A stretch of 64,000 bases of DNA from Methanosarcina sp. ERenArc_MAG2 (GCA_023955635.1 JAMXHR010000003.1:1-64000), one strand, 5' to 3'. Positions 29,427-38,733 are shown, numbered from the stretch's first letter. Translations and numbers: made by a program. Notes: generated by a model not told the origin, from the letters alone.

Positions 29427-29548
29427 GTAGAATTAAGTCGACAAATTGGACTTTTAGTAATGGGAATTACCAAAATCGGATAGTAAAGGTGGAAATTGCC
29501 AAAATTGGGTAGTAGGCTCCTGGCACAATATTTTTGTCTGTTTCGCTC

Positions 29549-29649
29549 ATGTTTTTACCCCTGCAAATTTTTTATGTTTTTACCCCTGCAAATTTTTTAT
29601 GTTTTTACCCCTGCAAGTTTTTTATGTTTTTTACCCCTACAAATTTTTT
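29549..29649. repeat. 25-bp tandem repeat, four units
   Basis: Units begin ATGTTTTTACCCCTGCAAAT at 29549, 29574, 29599 and 29624 (the last is 26 bp). They expand a motif that occurs once in the homologous locus at about 27740-27790. Since 25 is not a multiple of three, the array destroys the reading frame of the duplicated small ORF. Confidence 0.85.
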
Positions 29650-29992
29650 ATGTGGACGAGTTATGAATTTAGCTCCCCAAATCTCCCAATTTAGCTTCTT
29701 CAAATATCCCATATGAACTTTTCATGCAGACGAGTTATAAATTTAGGTTTCTTTCATACCACACATGATATAACAGTACATTGACTATATAAATAACTAT
29801 GGATATTTTAAATTTATTTTAAATGATAAAAAACGATCAAAATTTAGTGCCTAAGTTGTAATGCAAAATATAAAAAATGTAGCTTCTAATCCGAATCTTT
29901 GGGAACCACTACAAGGTCGACAAAAAAGACTCTAAACCGTTATGATAGCGACATTTATCCTAAATGTCGCTATCCACAAATGTCCTCTTTTC
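29650..29992. repeat. segmental duplication, copy 2
   Basis: Degenerate copy of 27790-28176, including the start region of the small ORF (GGATATTTG on the minus strand) and the non-coding part up to the MITE. Confidence 0.55.
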
Positions 29993-30141
29993 GGTTCCGT
30001 TGCAAAAAATCTGGCTTTTTTACAGAATCAGTGAAAATCTTCACAATTAGGAAAGTTAATTATTTTCATTAAGAAGAAAATGACACATAAAGGTGAAAAT
30101 TATAGTGTCAAATTGCAGAAATATCTTTTTGCAACGGAACC
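29993..30141. mobile_element. 149-bp MITE, GGTTCCGTTGC family, copy 4
   Basis: Ends GGTTCCGTTGCAAAAAATC and GCAACGGAACC, core almost identical to copies 2 and 3. 30142-30470 is very AT-rich with no gene, likely promoter for the small ORF at 30471. Confidence 0.85.
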
Positions 30142-30470
30142 TTTTTTTCTATGTCCATATTGATAACACCAACGTTAGAAACAAATTTATTTTCTTTGAA
30201 CAAATCCATCAAAATACATGTTCAAATGTTTATAGTACTCATTAATACAACATATTTAAATATAAAAATCTTTAGTAAATCCCTACATATATATAAATAC
30301 GAATGTCTATAGAATATGTTCTCGATATATATCATATATTGTCGAGTCATCGTATTTTAATGGCATATTATAACTAGACTTTTCGTTTAATATAATATTA
30401 ATATTATTTGAAGTAAGATTAGCCAGCATTTTAAAAACAATGCCGGTAACAGAATAAAGGAGTGAAATAT

Positions 30471-30560
30471 ATGATAGATAATAAGAAAGTAGAATCTACA
30501 AAGGAAGATGTAAAAGAAGCCGAACCGACAAAAACCGCAGAACGAAGCGTAAAAAAATAA
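30471..30560 (+). CDS. small Lys/Glu-rich protein (29 aa)
   Basis: MIDNKKVESTKEDVKEAEPT, ending in a basic SVKK. A strong SD, AAGGAG, lies 9 nt before the ATG. It is similar in character to the 38-aa protein at 25544-25660. Function unknown. Confidence 0.5.
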   Translation: MIDNKKVESTKEDVKEAEPTKTAERSVKK

Positions 30561-30748
30561 AATAAATGGTTTCTTTGGAGAAGCTTCTCGAGAAACCTAT
30601 CCTACTTATTTATAATTCTACAAAACTGACAATTGCTGTTAGTTTTAAGTAGATTAAAATATAATATTAATTAGGGGGAGATTTTGGGGTTGTGTTGAGG
30701 ACACAGGCTTTAAAATGTATCTCTCTTGAAATTCTAGGAGTTGGAAAT

Positions 30749-31161
30749 ATGGTAAGCAGAGAGAATCCACAATTTTTGTCAGCAAGCACGATAAAAGGGG
30801 ATAAGGTTGTCAATAGAGCCGGAGAGGACCTCGGGAAGATTGAAGAGTTAATGATCGATCTCGAAGATGGAAGAGTAGCATATGCAGTACTCTCTTTTGG
30901 CGGATTTCTGGGTATGGGCAATAAGCTATTTGCGATTCCCTGGGGGCCCTGTCACTGAGGCCGCACGAGCATTCCTTCCTCCTTAATGTCGATAAAGAAG
31001 TCCTGGAAAAGGCAGAGGGCTTTGATAAAGACAACTGGCCTACAACTAACCGTGGGTGGCTTAGCAGCATGTATAATTATTATGGCCACAAACCTTACTG
31101 GCAGGTAGAGTTGCCGGGTCGGACAGATACACAGAGAGAAAAAATGGAAAGGAAACTGTAA
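30749..31161 (+). pseudogene. PRC-barrel domain protein, one-base frameshift
   Basis: ATG 30749 follows AGGAG. The first half reads SASTIKGDKVVNRAGEDLGK, IEELMIDLEDGRVAYAVLSF and LFAIPW, a classic PRC-barrel. Frame is lost at G5 (30942-30946). One more base restores ALSLRPHEHSFLLNVDKEVL and a tail ending at TAA 31159-31161, for 137 residues in all. PRC-barrels bind RNA or protein partners and often respond to stress. Either a recent pseudogene or a homopolymer error. Confidence 0.75.
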
Positions 31162-31293
31162 ACATACTCGGGAGACTTTTTAATGTCTCCCATATCTCAA
31201 GCCATTCAGCCTGAAAGAGAATACATTAACCGCTTTATTAAGAAGAAAACTATTATAAGTTATCGGTTAAAAAAACCACAGGGGGAATGAAAC

Positions 31294-31458
31294 ATAATTG
31301 ATTTGATAGGACTTGCAGTAGCCCTTTTAGTATTAGCATTGATTGCATATGTACTGGGCGCACGGGGAATTGCCGGGTTCTCTATGGAAATTGCAAGGTG
31401 GCTCGTCATAATCTTTGTTATACTCGCTATTATTTCGTTTTTTTATGGGCGTATTTAA
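31294..31458 (+). CDS. DUF1328-like small membrane protein, start codon unclear
   Basis: Reads [20 protein letters not shown], then [15 protein letters not shown] and a second helix ending SFFYGRI. There are two membrane helices with the GxxGIAG link of the DUF1328/YtjA family. GGGGGA at 31281-31286 would place the start at ATA 31294, where relatives have ATG; the first accepted start codon is TTG 31303. The start codon may be mutated. Confidence 0.6.
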   Translation: MIDLIGLAVALLVLALIAYVLGARGIAGFSMEIARWLVIIFVILAIISFFYGRI

Positions 31459-31842
31459 CAGTAAGTTGATGAATATATGAGGAAATAAATCCAAATTGCG
31501 ATTTTCAAAGTACTGAGAACTCATTTAAAGGCGATTGACAGTGAAAACAGGACAATTGAAAAGCTTGCTTTTACTACAAACGATTCCGTGCTGATCAAGA
31601 GAACATGTTGTAAAAAGCATGATGAAATCTAAATCAAAATTCTATGTTTTCGATATTTATATATTAGCGATGAAAATAAATAAATTTGTCAGACATCTGC
31701 AGAGGGTAAATAGTTAATAGAGATTGCCTATTCATAAACCAGCTCTCTATTATTATATTGAGTATTTTAAATCCATTTTTATTTAATGGGGTAAATTCAT
31801 ACCGTTGGCCCAAATGATCTAATTTTTATATGGGGATAAAAA

Positions 31843-32328
31843 ATGAAAATGATAGTTTCTTTGCTAGTGTCGCGTCAATCCTTAAAGATTCAATGATTCT
31901 GAATAGTTGCAATCGATTTTATACGACATTTTGCTATGGACGCTACACTAGTGTTATTCTTGGCTTTTTCTCTGGGGTTCACGCAAGCGCAGACTGGAGA
32001 GAACGATACGATATTTAATATGACCGGAAACATGACATGTAACATGACTGGAGTCATGAATGGAAACATGACTGATATGGGTAACATGACCGGAAACATG
32101 ACATGTAACATGACTGGAGTCATGAATGGAAACATGACTGATATGGGTAACATGACCGGAAATATGACATGTAACATGACTGGAGTCATGAATGGAAACA
32201 TGACCGATATGGGTAACATGACCGGAAATATAACCGGAAATATGGGTAATATGATCGGAAGATACATGCCACTTTCCGCAGATGTACATAAAAATGCCAC
32301 CTATTTTCTCAATATGGCAGGAGGTTAA
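31843..32328 (+). pseudogene. Asn/Met/Thr-repeat exported protein, signal peptide split by MITE
   Basis: Removing the 80-bp MITE (31868-31947) and one CTAG gives MKMIVSLLVLFLAFSLGFTQ followed by AQTG, a textbook signal peptide starting at ATG 31843. The mature part has three 66-bp (22-residue) repeats built from NMTG, NMTC, VMNG and NMTD units. Almost every Asn is an N-x-T sequon. Then follow RYMPLSADVHKNATYF and a stop at 32328. The MITE brings a TGA soon after entry. In-frame ATG 31936, in the MITE end, could restart translation as MDATLVLFLAFSLGFTQ, which keeps the hydrophobic core but loses the basic N-end and has no SD. Confidence 0.75.
31868..31947. mobile_element. 80-bp MITE, TGTCGCGTC family, copy 3
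   Basis: Ends TGTCGCGTC and GACGCTACA, with TSD CTAG on both sides. It lies inside the signal peptide of the repeat protein and supplies an ATG in frame with it. Confidence 0.9.
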
Positions 32329-32938
32329 AAACTGAAGCCCATGAATAATATCTTTGAAAAAATGAGGGTATTAGGGTACTAATGCCATTAAATAATTATC
32401 ATCAAATCATAGACCACATATGATACATAAATCAAAGAATTTACCATATAATAATACCCTTTAAGTTCCAGTAGAAATTTCGAAAAATGTGATTTCTAAC
32501 CTTGTTTTTATGACATTTATGGTTAATAACGAATCTCATCTAGGGTTCGATGTCGGCTGTGAAATTTTTAATCTAAAGGCGGGTTTTGACACAAAACAAT
32601 TTTTTGTACAATTAATTTAAAGTAATTATAATATTACTATAATTTGAACTGGAAGAGATAGAAAATATCTAATGGTAAAATATAAGCGCATTGTGAAAGA
32701 ACAGTCTGAGGGTAAATTTCATGTTCTGATGAATGTGTTTGATGGAGTATTAATACAGAGCAGCTGTATTGGGATACAATAGAGGATATGACTTACACAC
32801 ATGATGTGCAAAATCAAATATAATAGAAGTTGTGGTTTAAACTTATGTTTTAAACAGTTAAAGGTTTAGTGCTATTGATTTCTCAGTTCAACTGCATAAG
32901 TCCGATATAATTTATTTTATTATTAAGGGGGTTTATTT
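32329..32938. other. intergenic, one doubtful 36-codon ORF
   Basis: AT-rich. The only open frame I noted is 32672-32782 (MVKYKRIVKEQSEGKFHVLM), without an SD and with no known family. The region 32930-32938 carries AGGGGG for the next gene. Confidence 0.35.
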
Positions 32939-33079
32939 ACGAAAAGTCTAAAAATATGTCCAAAATGCCATGCTAAACTGAAAGTAAGCTCAGACAGCGA
33001 GACCCAGTACTGCATCATTTGTAATTACTGGACAAAGGTAGGTACTGCAAGACTTGATTCGATCATGATTTATGCATAA
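32939..33079 (+). pseudogene. small zinc-ribbon protein with ACG in start position
   Basis: 46 residues after the first codon: KSLKICPKCHAKLKVSSDSE, then CIICNYW. It has two CxxC knuckles, as in small archaeal zinc ribbons. AGGGGG lies 7-8 nt before ACG 32939, exactly where an ATG is expected, and no other start codon is upstream in frame. It is either start-lost or uses a rare ACG start. Confidence 0.5.
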
Positions 33080-33615
33080 AGAGTCTGCATTGAGAATGTC
33101 GGTTTTTCTATTTTAGTAGTATATGCTAAGCCAGGCTGAAAATCCAGTCCTAGGCTTTAAGAGCATGTCTTAAAATTAAACTTGATCCTACAATCAGGAT
33201 AGGACTGTACGCATTTGAACTTAAAAACGGCAGCATTAAGCCGTTAAATATTTAAAGTGTAATTTTGACCAATGATGGTTATTGCATTTTAATTGAAATC
33301 GTAACTATTCAGATACCCAATAATCACTATCAAAAGCCGTAATTTGCGTGATTTGTGATATATGCTATATTTAATATTATTTTGTAAACTGATGTCAAGT
33401 GAAGCCGTTTTTAATTTTATCCTGAATCCTAATTTGGGTTACCCATATAGATAAAATCAGTATCAATTGACTCATTTTATGGTAGCTGAATAGTCACTTG
33501 AAATCTTAAGATCTCTGATTTTGAGTTTGACTGAACAGAATTCTGCCTACAAATTCAGTGTTTCAATCAAAAAAATGCAAAAATCAGAGACCTTTTATTT
33601 TAGGAGGAACATTTT
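33080..33615. other. intergenic, degenerate repeat
   Basis: 33195-33262 resembles 56300-56362 (ACTTGAACTGAAAAACAG-type sequence). Otherwise AT-rich with no gene. TTAGGAGG at 33600-33606 is the SD of the next gene. Confidence 0.4.
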
Positions 33616-33957
33616 ATGGATATGGAAGACCTGAATTCAAAAATTGGAAAAACTTCCAGAGCGCTTTATCAAAAGCTTGAGGAAGGGGAATCGGCCCTAA
33701 ACCGCATTATAAGTGAAAAATTTTCGGAAGGACCGAGCATGGATACAGAAGATCTGAATTTAAAAATCGGAGAAGCCGCCGGCGTACTTTACCGCAGGCT
33801 AGAAAAAGGAGAATGTACCCTGAGCCAGATAAAGAATTATCTTGCTGAAAATGGATTTGATGCCTCAATTGCTATAATGGCCATCGGCTGGCTCGCGAGG
33901 GAAGACAAGATCCACGCTTACAAAGCCAGTAACATATGGTTATTAAAGCTAAATTGA
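33616..33957 (+). CDS. DUF2582-type winged-helix protein
   Basis: 113 residues, strong SD AGGAGG. The C-terminal 70 residues (LNLKIGEAAGVLYRRLEKGE, IAIMAIGWLAREDKI) match the winged-helix DUF2582 family. The N-terminal 40 residues are a partial copy of the same domain start (MDMEDLNSKIGKTSRALYQK against MDTEDLNLKIGEAAGVLYRR), so the gene arose by a short internal duplication. Probably a DNA-binding regulator; target unknown. Confidence 0.7.
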   Translation: MDMEDLNSKIGKTSRALYQKLEEGESALNRIISEKFSEGPSMDTEDLNLKIGEAAGVLYRRLEKGECTLSQIKNYLAENGFDASIAIMAIGWLAREDKIHAYKASNIWLLKLN

Positions 33958-34120
33958 AAGCCCGGATCAATTCATTTTTTGAGCTCATACCAAAATCACT
34001 TTTATTCTCAATCAGTATGAGTTTCACAACTGTTTTCCATGATCAGAAATTCGATCGATTATTCAGAATACAAGATTTAAATAAGCAATTTTGAGTTTTG
34101 GGTTTAGCCCAAAAGTCCAA

Positions 34121-34385
34121 GGTTCTGTTGCAAAAAATCATAATAAGGATTCAATTGAATAAGAAGAAAATCAATAGAACGATAATATGCTATCTAATTC
34201 CTTTAAGTGGAAACATTACGAAGGAGAAATCATTTGGTTCTGTTACAAAAATAATTTTGCTGCCTTTTTTAGGCTATAACTATTGCTTTTTGTATCATTA
34301 TTGGCCTGTTTATGGCATATAAATATCCGATTTGTGATGTTTTTCACTGGTTTTGTAAAATTGCCATATTTTTTGCAACGGAACC
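34121..34385. mobile_element. composite GGTTCCGTTGC MITE, copy 5
   Basis: A left end at 34121 (GGTTCTGTTGCAAAAAATC), a second left end at 34236 (GGTTCTGTTACAAAAATAA) and one right end at 34385. The unit 34236-34385 is about 150 bp like the other copies; 34121-34235 looks like a half element. The rest of 33958-34620 has no gene. Confidence 0.65.
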
Positions 34386-34620
34386 CATTTTCTGGAGTGC
34401 AAACAACATTTTCAGACACTTAAAGAATTTCCTTAAGATAGCATGGGAACCAGATCCAAACGAAAAAATAGTGGCATTCTCTCTTTCAGCGAAGAAAAGT
34501 TTGATGTATATTAGCGAAGCTTATCGAAGAAGATATGGAAGTGTTGCTCGCTCTCGAAGAAGCTGATCACTTTTTGTCGATGTAGGCTGAGAGTGATTTT
34601 TAATACTCAGTCTTATTTAT

Positions 34621-35661
34621 TCACTGATCCCTCTTTTCTGCATTAAATTCATTAATAGCTTTTGCTGTATTCTCAAGCAGCTTGAAAGCAAGGTCCTGAT
34701 CCGGCCAGAACGCCAGTCCGCAGTCTGGATTCGCATACTTTATGCGATCTCCAAGAATGGAAAAAGCCGTTTCAAGCCTCTTTTTTATGACATCTGAAGT
34801 CTCTAGCTCGGTTACGATTTTTTGCAGATATTCCTTTTCCTTCCAGGCATTAACTCTATACTTTTCATTGATAATGCCTATAAGACTGAAAATATCGGTT
34901 CTCGATACTCCGACTCCTACATAAGTATTTGAATCCTCCAGGACTTTTCTATCCAGAAGATCCAGGTAGGAAGGAGTTCCCGCATACTCAAATCCGATGA
35001 CATTGATAGGGGTCTCACATATAAGCTTATACTTCAATGGGGAATACAGATGAATCTCCATGTCCGCTCCCTGCTGCCGAGCATAAGTAGAGGCAACTGT
35101 AAGAGCCGATATGATGTCAGCGTCAGAAAACTGAATCTTATCATTTAATCCCAGGCTGATTTCATCCAGAGCTATAACTCTAATTTTGAAATTTTTTGCT
35201 GTTTTAAATGCCTGTTTAATGAATTTCTCAATATCCAGTGCAAGGATATGATATGCGTCCACAAAAGCTGTTGCTCCGAAAGCCTGAAGATACAGATCTG
35301 TAGGGCCTGCAATACAAACCCTAACTTCAAGAGTCTTTCCTGTCTCTTTTTTATATTGTTTTGCAACCTCATCAATTATTTCCAGCTCAAGGATTTTTGC
35401 ATTTTCTTCTTTTAGCACATAAGGTTCATAACAATTCTTATCTTCTCTAATGATATCCAGGAACTGACCTATCATATCTCTAAACTGAGGATACGTGGGA
35501 ACGTGCACTCCCACATCAATTTTTCTCTGGAAAGCCTCCCTTATTATTGAAAATAGTTTTTCGTCTTCATTTCGATTTTCAGCTACAGCCTTTACCCACT
35601 CCCTTGTGATACCTTCAGGTGTGGGAAGACTGCCTTCATCGATAAAAATAATCTCCTGCAT
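34621..35661 (-). CDS. MetE/UROD-like methyltransferase homolog
   Basis: 346 residues with the TIM-barrel of cobalamin-independent methionine synthase C-domains. The N-terminal VGVHVPTYPQFRDMI, a central VCIAGPTDLYLQAFG, VIALDEISLGL and the C-terminal RIKYANPDCGLAFWP with the last zinc-ligand Cys are visible. The usual His-x-Cys zinc pair is replaced: the sequence reads MEIHLYSP, so the Cys position is Tyr. That may alter metal binding or substrate. It could accept a methyl group from a corrinoid protein (inference). Monocistronic, divergent from the acylphosphatase gene. Confidence 0.7.
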   Translation of the reverse strand: MQEIIFIDEGSLPTPEGITREWVKAVAENRNEDEKLFSIIREAFQRKIDVGVHVPTYPQFRDMIGQFLDIIREDKNCYEPYVLKEENAKILELEIIDEVAKQYKKETGKTLEVRVCIAGPTDLYLQAFGATAFVDAYHILALDIEKFIKQAFKTAKNFKIRVIALDEISLGLNDKIQFSDADIISALTVASTYARQQGADMEIHLYSPLKYKLICETPINVIGFEYAGTPSYLDLLDRKVLEDSNTYVGVGVSRTDIFSLIGIINEKYRVNAWKEKEYLQKIVTELETSDVIKKRLETAFSILGDRIKYANPDCGLAFWPDQDLAFKLLENTAKAINEFNAEKRDQ

Positions 35662-35754
35662 GCTTGATATTAAGAGAGCCGAAGTTTTATAGATATTGGA
35701 ATTGCTCTCGAAATAACCATAGATATATATCAGGGTTATTCAAAATAGCCAGAT

Positions 35755-36042
35755 GTGAGTTCTGGAGAAACTGTGCGGGCGGAAATTTATGTTTCCGGAA
35801 GGGTACAGGGCGTAGGTTTTCGGAGGTTTGCAAGAAACGCTTCCGAACGTTTTGGTGTGGACTGTAACCCTTTGAACCTCAGGGACGGAAGGGTCTTTGT
35901 AATCGCAGAAGGCGGGCAGGAAGCCATCGAGCTTCTGATAAAAGAGCTTCGGAAAGGGCCCACATTTGCTCACGTGGAAGATGTTGATGTCACTTTTAAA
36001 GAAGCCTTAGGAAACGTGTACGGCTTTTCAGTCAGACCCTGA
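35755..36042 (+). CDS. acyP: acylphosphatase
   Basis: 95 residues, full length for the family. The signature AEIYVSGRVQGVGFRRFARN holds the catalytic Arg, and DGRVFVIAEGGQEAIELLI the second half; the catalytic Asn region reads CNPLNLRDGRV. It hydrolyses carboxyl-phosphate bonds such as acetyl phosphate or 1,3-bisphosphoglycerate. It lies head to head with the MetE-like gene and tail to tail with the phosphatase-superfamily gene. Confidence 0.9.
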   Translation: MSSGETVRAEIYVSGRVQGVGFRRFARNASERFGVDCNPLNLRDGRVFVIAEGGQEAIELLIKELRKGPTFAHVEDVDVTFKEALGNVYGFSVRP

Positions 36043-36057
36043 TTTCCCTTGATTTAT

Positions 36058-37578
36058 TCAGTTCTTTTTCAGTATTTTTGCAATAGCTGCAACTCCTGCA
36101 AGATTGACCAGCCCTATCACAAAATATCCTATCAGATGTTTTGAATTCGAATTAGAAGCCTCCGAATTTCCTTTCAAAAAACCTGCCATAGAAGTGGTAT
36201 TTTCTTCGGAACCGAGATCCGATTTTACATTTTCCGTGTTTTTATGTCCCTTTTCCATGAATTCTACCACCGAATCGGTTTCAAGAAGAACCTCTTTTTC
36301 CTGTTCTTCAAGACTTTTTCCGGAATCAAGAGCAGCTCTGACCATATAGGTACTTCCCGGCTCAAGCCCGAGGAAGACGAACTGATCATCGTTTTTCAGG
36401 GAAGTGATAAGGTTTCCGTCCTTCCTGAGTTCTGCAGACCCCTTTTCCGGAAGTTTTATTTGAAGGTTCACGTGCCCTGTCAGAAGAATTTGCTTTCCTT
36501 CTACAAACCTTGGCCTGTCTGGAATATCAAGAACCCCAAGAAGTGTTGGGGTAAAATCTTCCTGGCCATGTTTTCCGCTGACAACCCCACTTTCAATATC
36601 CTGCGCGTGAACTATCAGGGGAACCAGTTGGGTTTCCTCAGTACTCGAGAATTTTTCGGATTGATGCCCTCCTTTGGAATCATCTTTGGAAAAACCCATC
36701 CCATGGTCTGCTGTCAGGACAAAGGCAAGGTTATTTTTCTTGCAGAGCTCGTAGAGTGGGGAGATATCGGCATCAAGACATTCGATACAGTCTATATACC
36801 CGTAATTATCTCTGTGATGTCCGCTCGAATCTATAGCTCCTACATTGACAGTGAGCATGTATTTTTGCCCTGGCATGTTTCGGGCCATATACTCAACAAC
36901 AGTACATGTTGTATCGATGCCCCACCTGTCATATCCACTATATTTTTCACGCGTCTCTTTTGATGTGACATATCCGGGAGCTTTATCAGCCGCCTTTTCC
37001 AGAACCTGTAAAAGTCCTCCAGGTATCTCGGGGGTATCAGAGGACTGCTCTTGTTGCTCAAGCACGATTTTCATGTTGTTTATCGAGTTGTTTTCGTCCC
37101 TGAGAATAACGTCCTGCTCGGCGCGGATCGACCAAGAATCCCCTTTTTCCATCACCGCAATACAGAGGTAACCTTGCCTGTGTAAAACATCAAAAACAGT
37201 TGCGTCTTTGAAACTTACTAACTCGCTATCCGCACCCGGATTTCCTGTGACAAGGACAGAGTGTCCTCCTTCGGTAAAGGTCTGAGGGGCACGGAATTCC
37301 AGAATCCTGGCACTATCCTCATTTATTTTCGGAATATTTTCAAGACTGGCTTTTTCAAGAGGCGTGCCGTCAAGTGCATGCGGCGTAAGCTCCGGATAGA
37401 TAAAAGGGGCGCTCAGGCCGTCCACGATTAGCACGACTACACCTTCAGGTGTATTAACAGGATTTACCTCCGATTCGGTCAGTGCAGAGGCAGGCGCTGG
37501 AGAAGTGATAAAGATGAAGAGGATTGTAAGGAAAAACAGAACTTGGAAAGGCTTGAATTTTCTAATTGCGGACATCAT
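36058..37578 (-). CDS. exported alkaline-phosphatase-superfamily protein
   Basis: 506 residues. Signal peptide (FQVLFFLTILFIFITSPAPA), then a metallo-phosphatase/phosphodiesterase fold. VVVLIVDGLSAPFIYP carries the first metal Asp, TEGGHSVLVTGNPG the nucleophile region, LTADHGMGFS the Asp-His pair and KHGQEDFTPTLLGVL the last His. These are features shared with iPGM and nucleotide pyrophosphatases. A Glu-rich spacer and a C-terminal membrane helix (HLIGYFVIGLVNLAGVAAIA) suggest a cell-surface enzyme anchored at its C-terminus. Substrate unknown. Confidence 0.8.
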   Translation of the reverse strand: MMSAIRKFKPFQVLFFLTILFIFITSPAPASALTESEVNPVNTPEGVVVLIVDGLSAPFIYPELTPHALDGTPLEKASLENIPKINEDSARILEFRAPQTFTEGGHSVLVTGNPGADSELVSFKDATVFDVLHRQGYLCIAVMEKGDSWSIRAEQDVILRDENNSINNMKIVLEQQEQSSDTPEIPGGLLQVLEKAADKAPGYVTSKETREKYSGYDRWGIDTTCTVVEYMARNMPGQKYMLTVNVGAIDSSGHHRDNYGYIDCIECLDADISPLYELCKKNNLAFVLTADHGMGFSKDDSKGGHQSEKFSSTEETQLVPLIVHAQDIESGVVSGKHGQEDFTPTLLGVLDIPDRPRFVEGKQILLTGHVNLQIKLPEKGSAELRKDGNLITSLKNDDQFVFLGLEPGSTYMVRAALDSGKSLEEQEKEVLLETDSVVEFMEKGHKNTENVKSDLGSEENTTSMAGFLKGNSEASNSNSKHLIGYFVIGLVNLAGVAAIAKILKKN

Positions 37579-37851
37579 TGTAAATTATTTTAAACTCAAG
37601 CTATAAAGAATTTGTCTTCTCAGGTTAACTTTCCTGCAGAGCATCCCGTTTTATCCCGTTTGATCTCATTAATTAAAGTTACAGATTCTACAAAATATAT
37701 ATGTTCTGGATTTTTTCTATGCTTTCCGGGTTCAGTTACATTTTTAAATATCTACTCTGTCAGGAAGAGTAAATTCTATAACATTTGCCGCAAAATATCT
37801 GTAGTTTTCTGGCAAGTCTATCCCCGGATCCAAAAAACAGGAAATGTTCCC

Positions 37852-38733
37852 ATGAAAATGAACCCACGCTGTACCTATTGCCTGCTTTCGAGAGTGCACT
37901 TCCAGTCTAAGCTTTCTACGGATGATGAGGACCTCATAAGCAAGACCATCAAGGAATGCCTTGGAGTTATGAATAACCATTACAGCCCTGAAGCAGTATC
38001 TGCCTCCGTAGCCACCAGGATTCACAGAAAATGCTATGAGATTCTGGGGGACAATGACCCTTATGCGGTAACAAAAAAACTCATTAGCCAGGCTGCACTG
38101 AAAGTCCTGCCTGCGGCAAAAGAAAAGATTTATGAAAATTCTCCTGAAGACAGAGAACTATTCAGGCGGGCAGTGCTGGCATCTGTGATTGCGAATTACT
38201 TTGATTTCGGAATTATGGGCTTTGACGCCAGTGAAGACAAGTTTGAGGCTGCTTTTCTGAAATATTTCGAACACGGGCTTGATGTGGACGATACTCCTAA
38301 AATGTTCGGGCTCCTGCAGGATGTTATTTATATTGCCGATAATTGCGGAGAAATTCTCTTTGATATGCTTGTTTTTGATATTATCAAAAAACTTGGTGGA
38401 AAGATCACTCTTGTAGTCCGGGGTGGGCCGATTCTCACAGATGTGACCATGGAAGAGGTAAGAGAATTCGAAATCGACAAAAAGGTCGACAGAATCCTGA
38501 CTACCGGCTCAAACGCTGTAGGTGTCCTGATTGAGGAAGCTCCAGCCGAATTGCTCAAATCCATGAAGGACGCAACCCTTATTATCAGCAAGGGCATGGC
38601 CAATTACGAGACCCTCTCAGAACATAACTTCGGGCCTATTGCTTATATGCTTCTTACAAAATGCGAATGTGTGGCTGAAGATCTCGGGCTTGAACAGGGT
38701 TTATCCGTCGCAAAACTGATGAACTGTCCATGA
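37852..38733 (+). CDS. DUF89 / ARMT1-like damage-control phosphatase
   Basis: 293 residues from ATG 37852 (MKMNPRCTYCLLSRVHFQ). The upstream frame extension lacks conservation features and is rejected. Family motifs: CxxC-type N-terminus, DIIYIADNCGEILFD-type Asp-Asn metal-binding motif (VIYIADNCGEILFDML), RGGPILTDVTMEE and ISKGMANYETL. These are archaeal members of the metal-dependent DUF89 phosphatases, which remove phosphates from damaged metabolites. Metal ligands appear intact. Confidence 0.8.
   Translation: MKMNPRCTYCLLSRVHFQSKLSTDDEDLISKTIKECLGVMNNHYSPEAVSASVATRIHRKCYEILGDNDPYAVTKKLISQAALKVLPAAKEKIYENSPEDRELFRRAVLASVIANYFDFGIMGFDASEDKFEAAFLKYFEHGLDVDDTPKMFGLLQDVIYIADNCGEILFDMLVFDIIKKLGGKITLVVRGGPILTDVTMEEVREFEIDKKVDRILTTGSNAVGVLIEEAPAELLKSMKDATLIISKGMANYETLSEHNFGPIAYMLLTKCECVAEDLGLEQGLSVAKLMNCP

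Noticed and set aside
31890..32300. Two long minus-strand frames (136 and 111 codons) opposite the NMT-repeat gene
   Set aside because: They are mirror frames of the 66-bp repeat, with composition dictated by the repeat (His/Ser/Gly or Met/Phe/Pro periodicity), no SD, and they cross the MITE.
36244..36963. 239-codon plus-strand frame inside the phosphatase-superfamily gene
   Set aside because: It is antisense to a gene with a signal peptide and all metal-binding motifs; no recognisable product.
37612..37851. 80-codon upstream extension of the DUF89 protein
   Set aside because: It has no family features and runs through AT-rich promoter-like DNA; ATG 37852 gives the conserved N-terminus CTYC.
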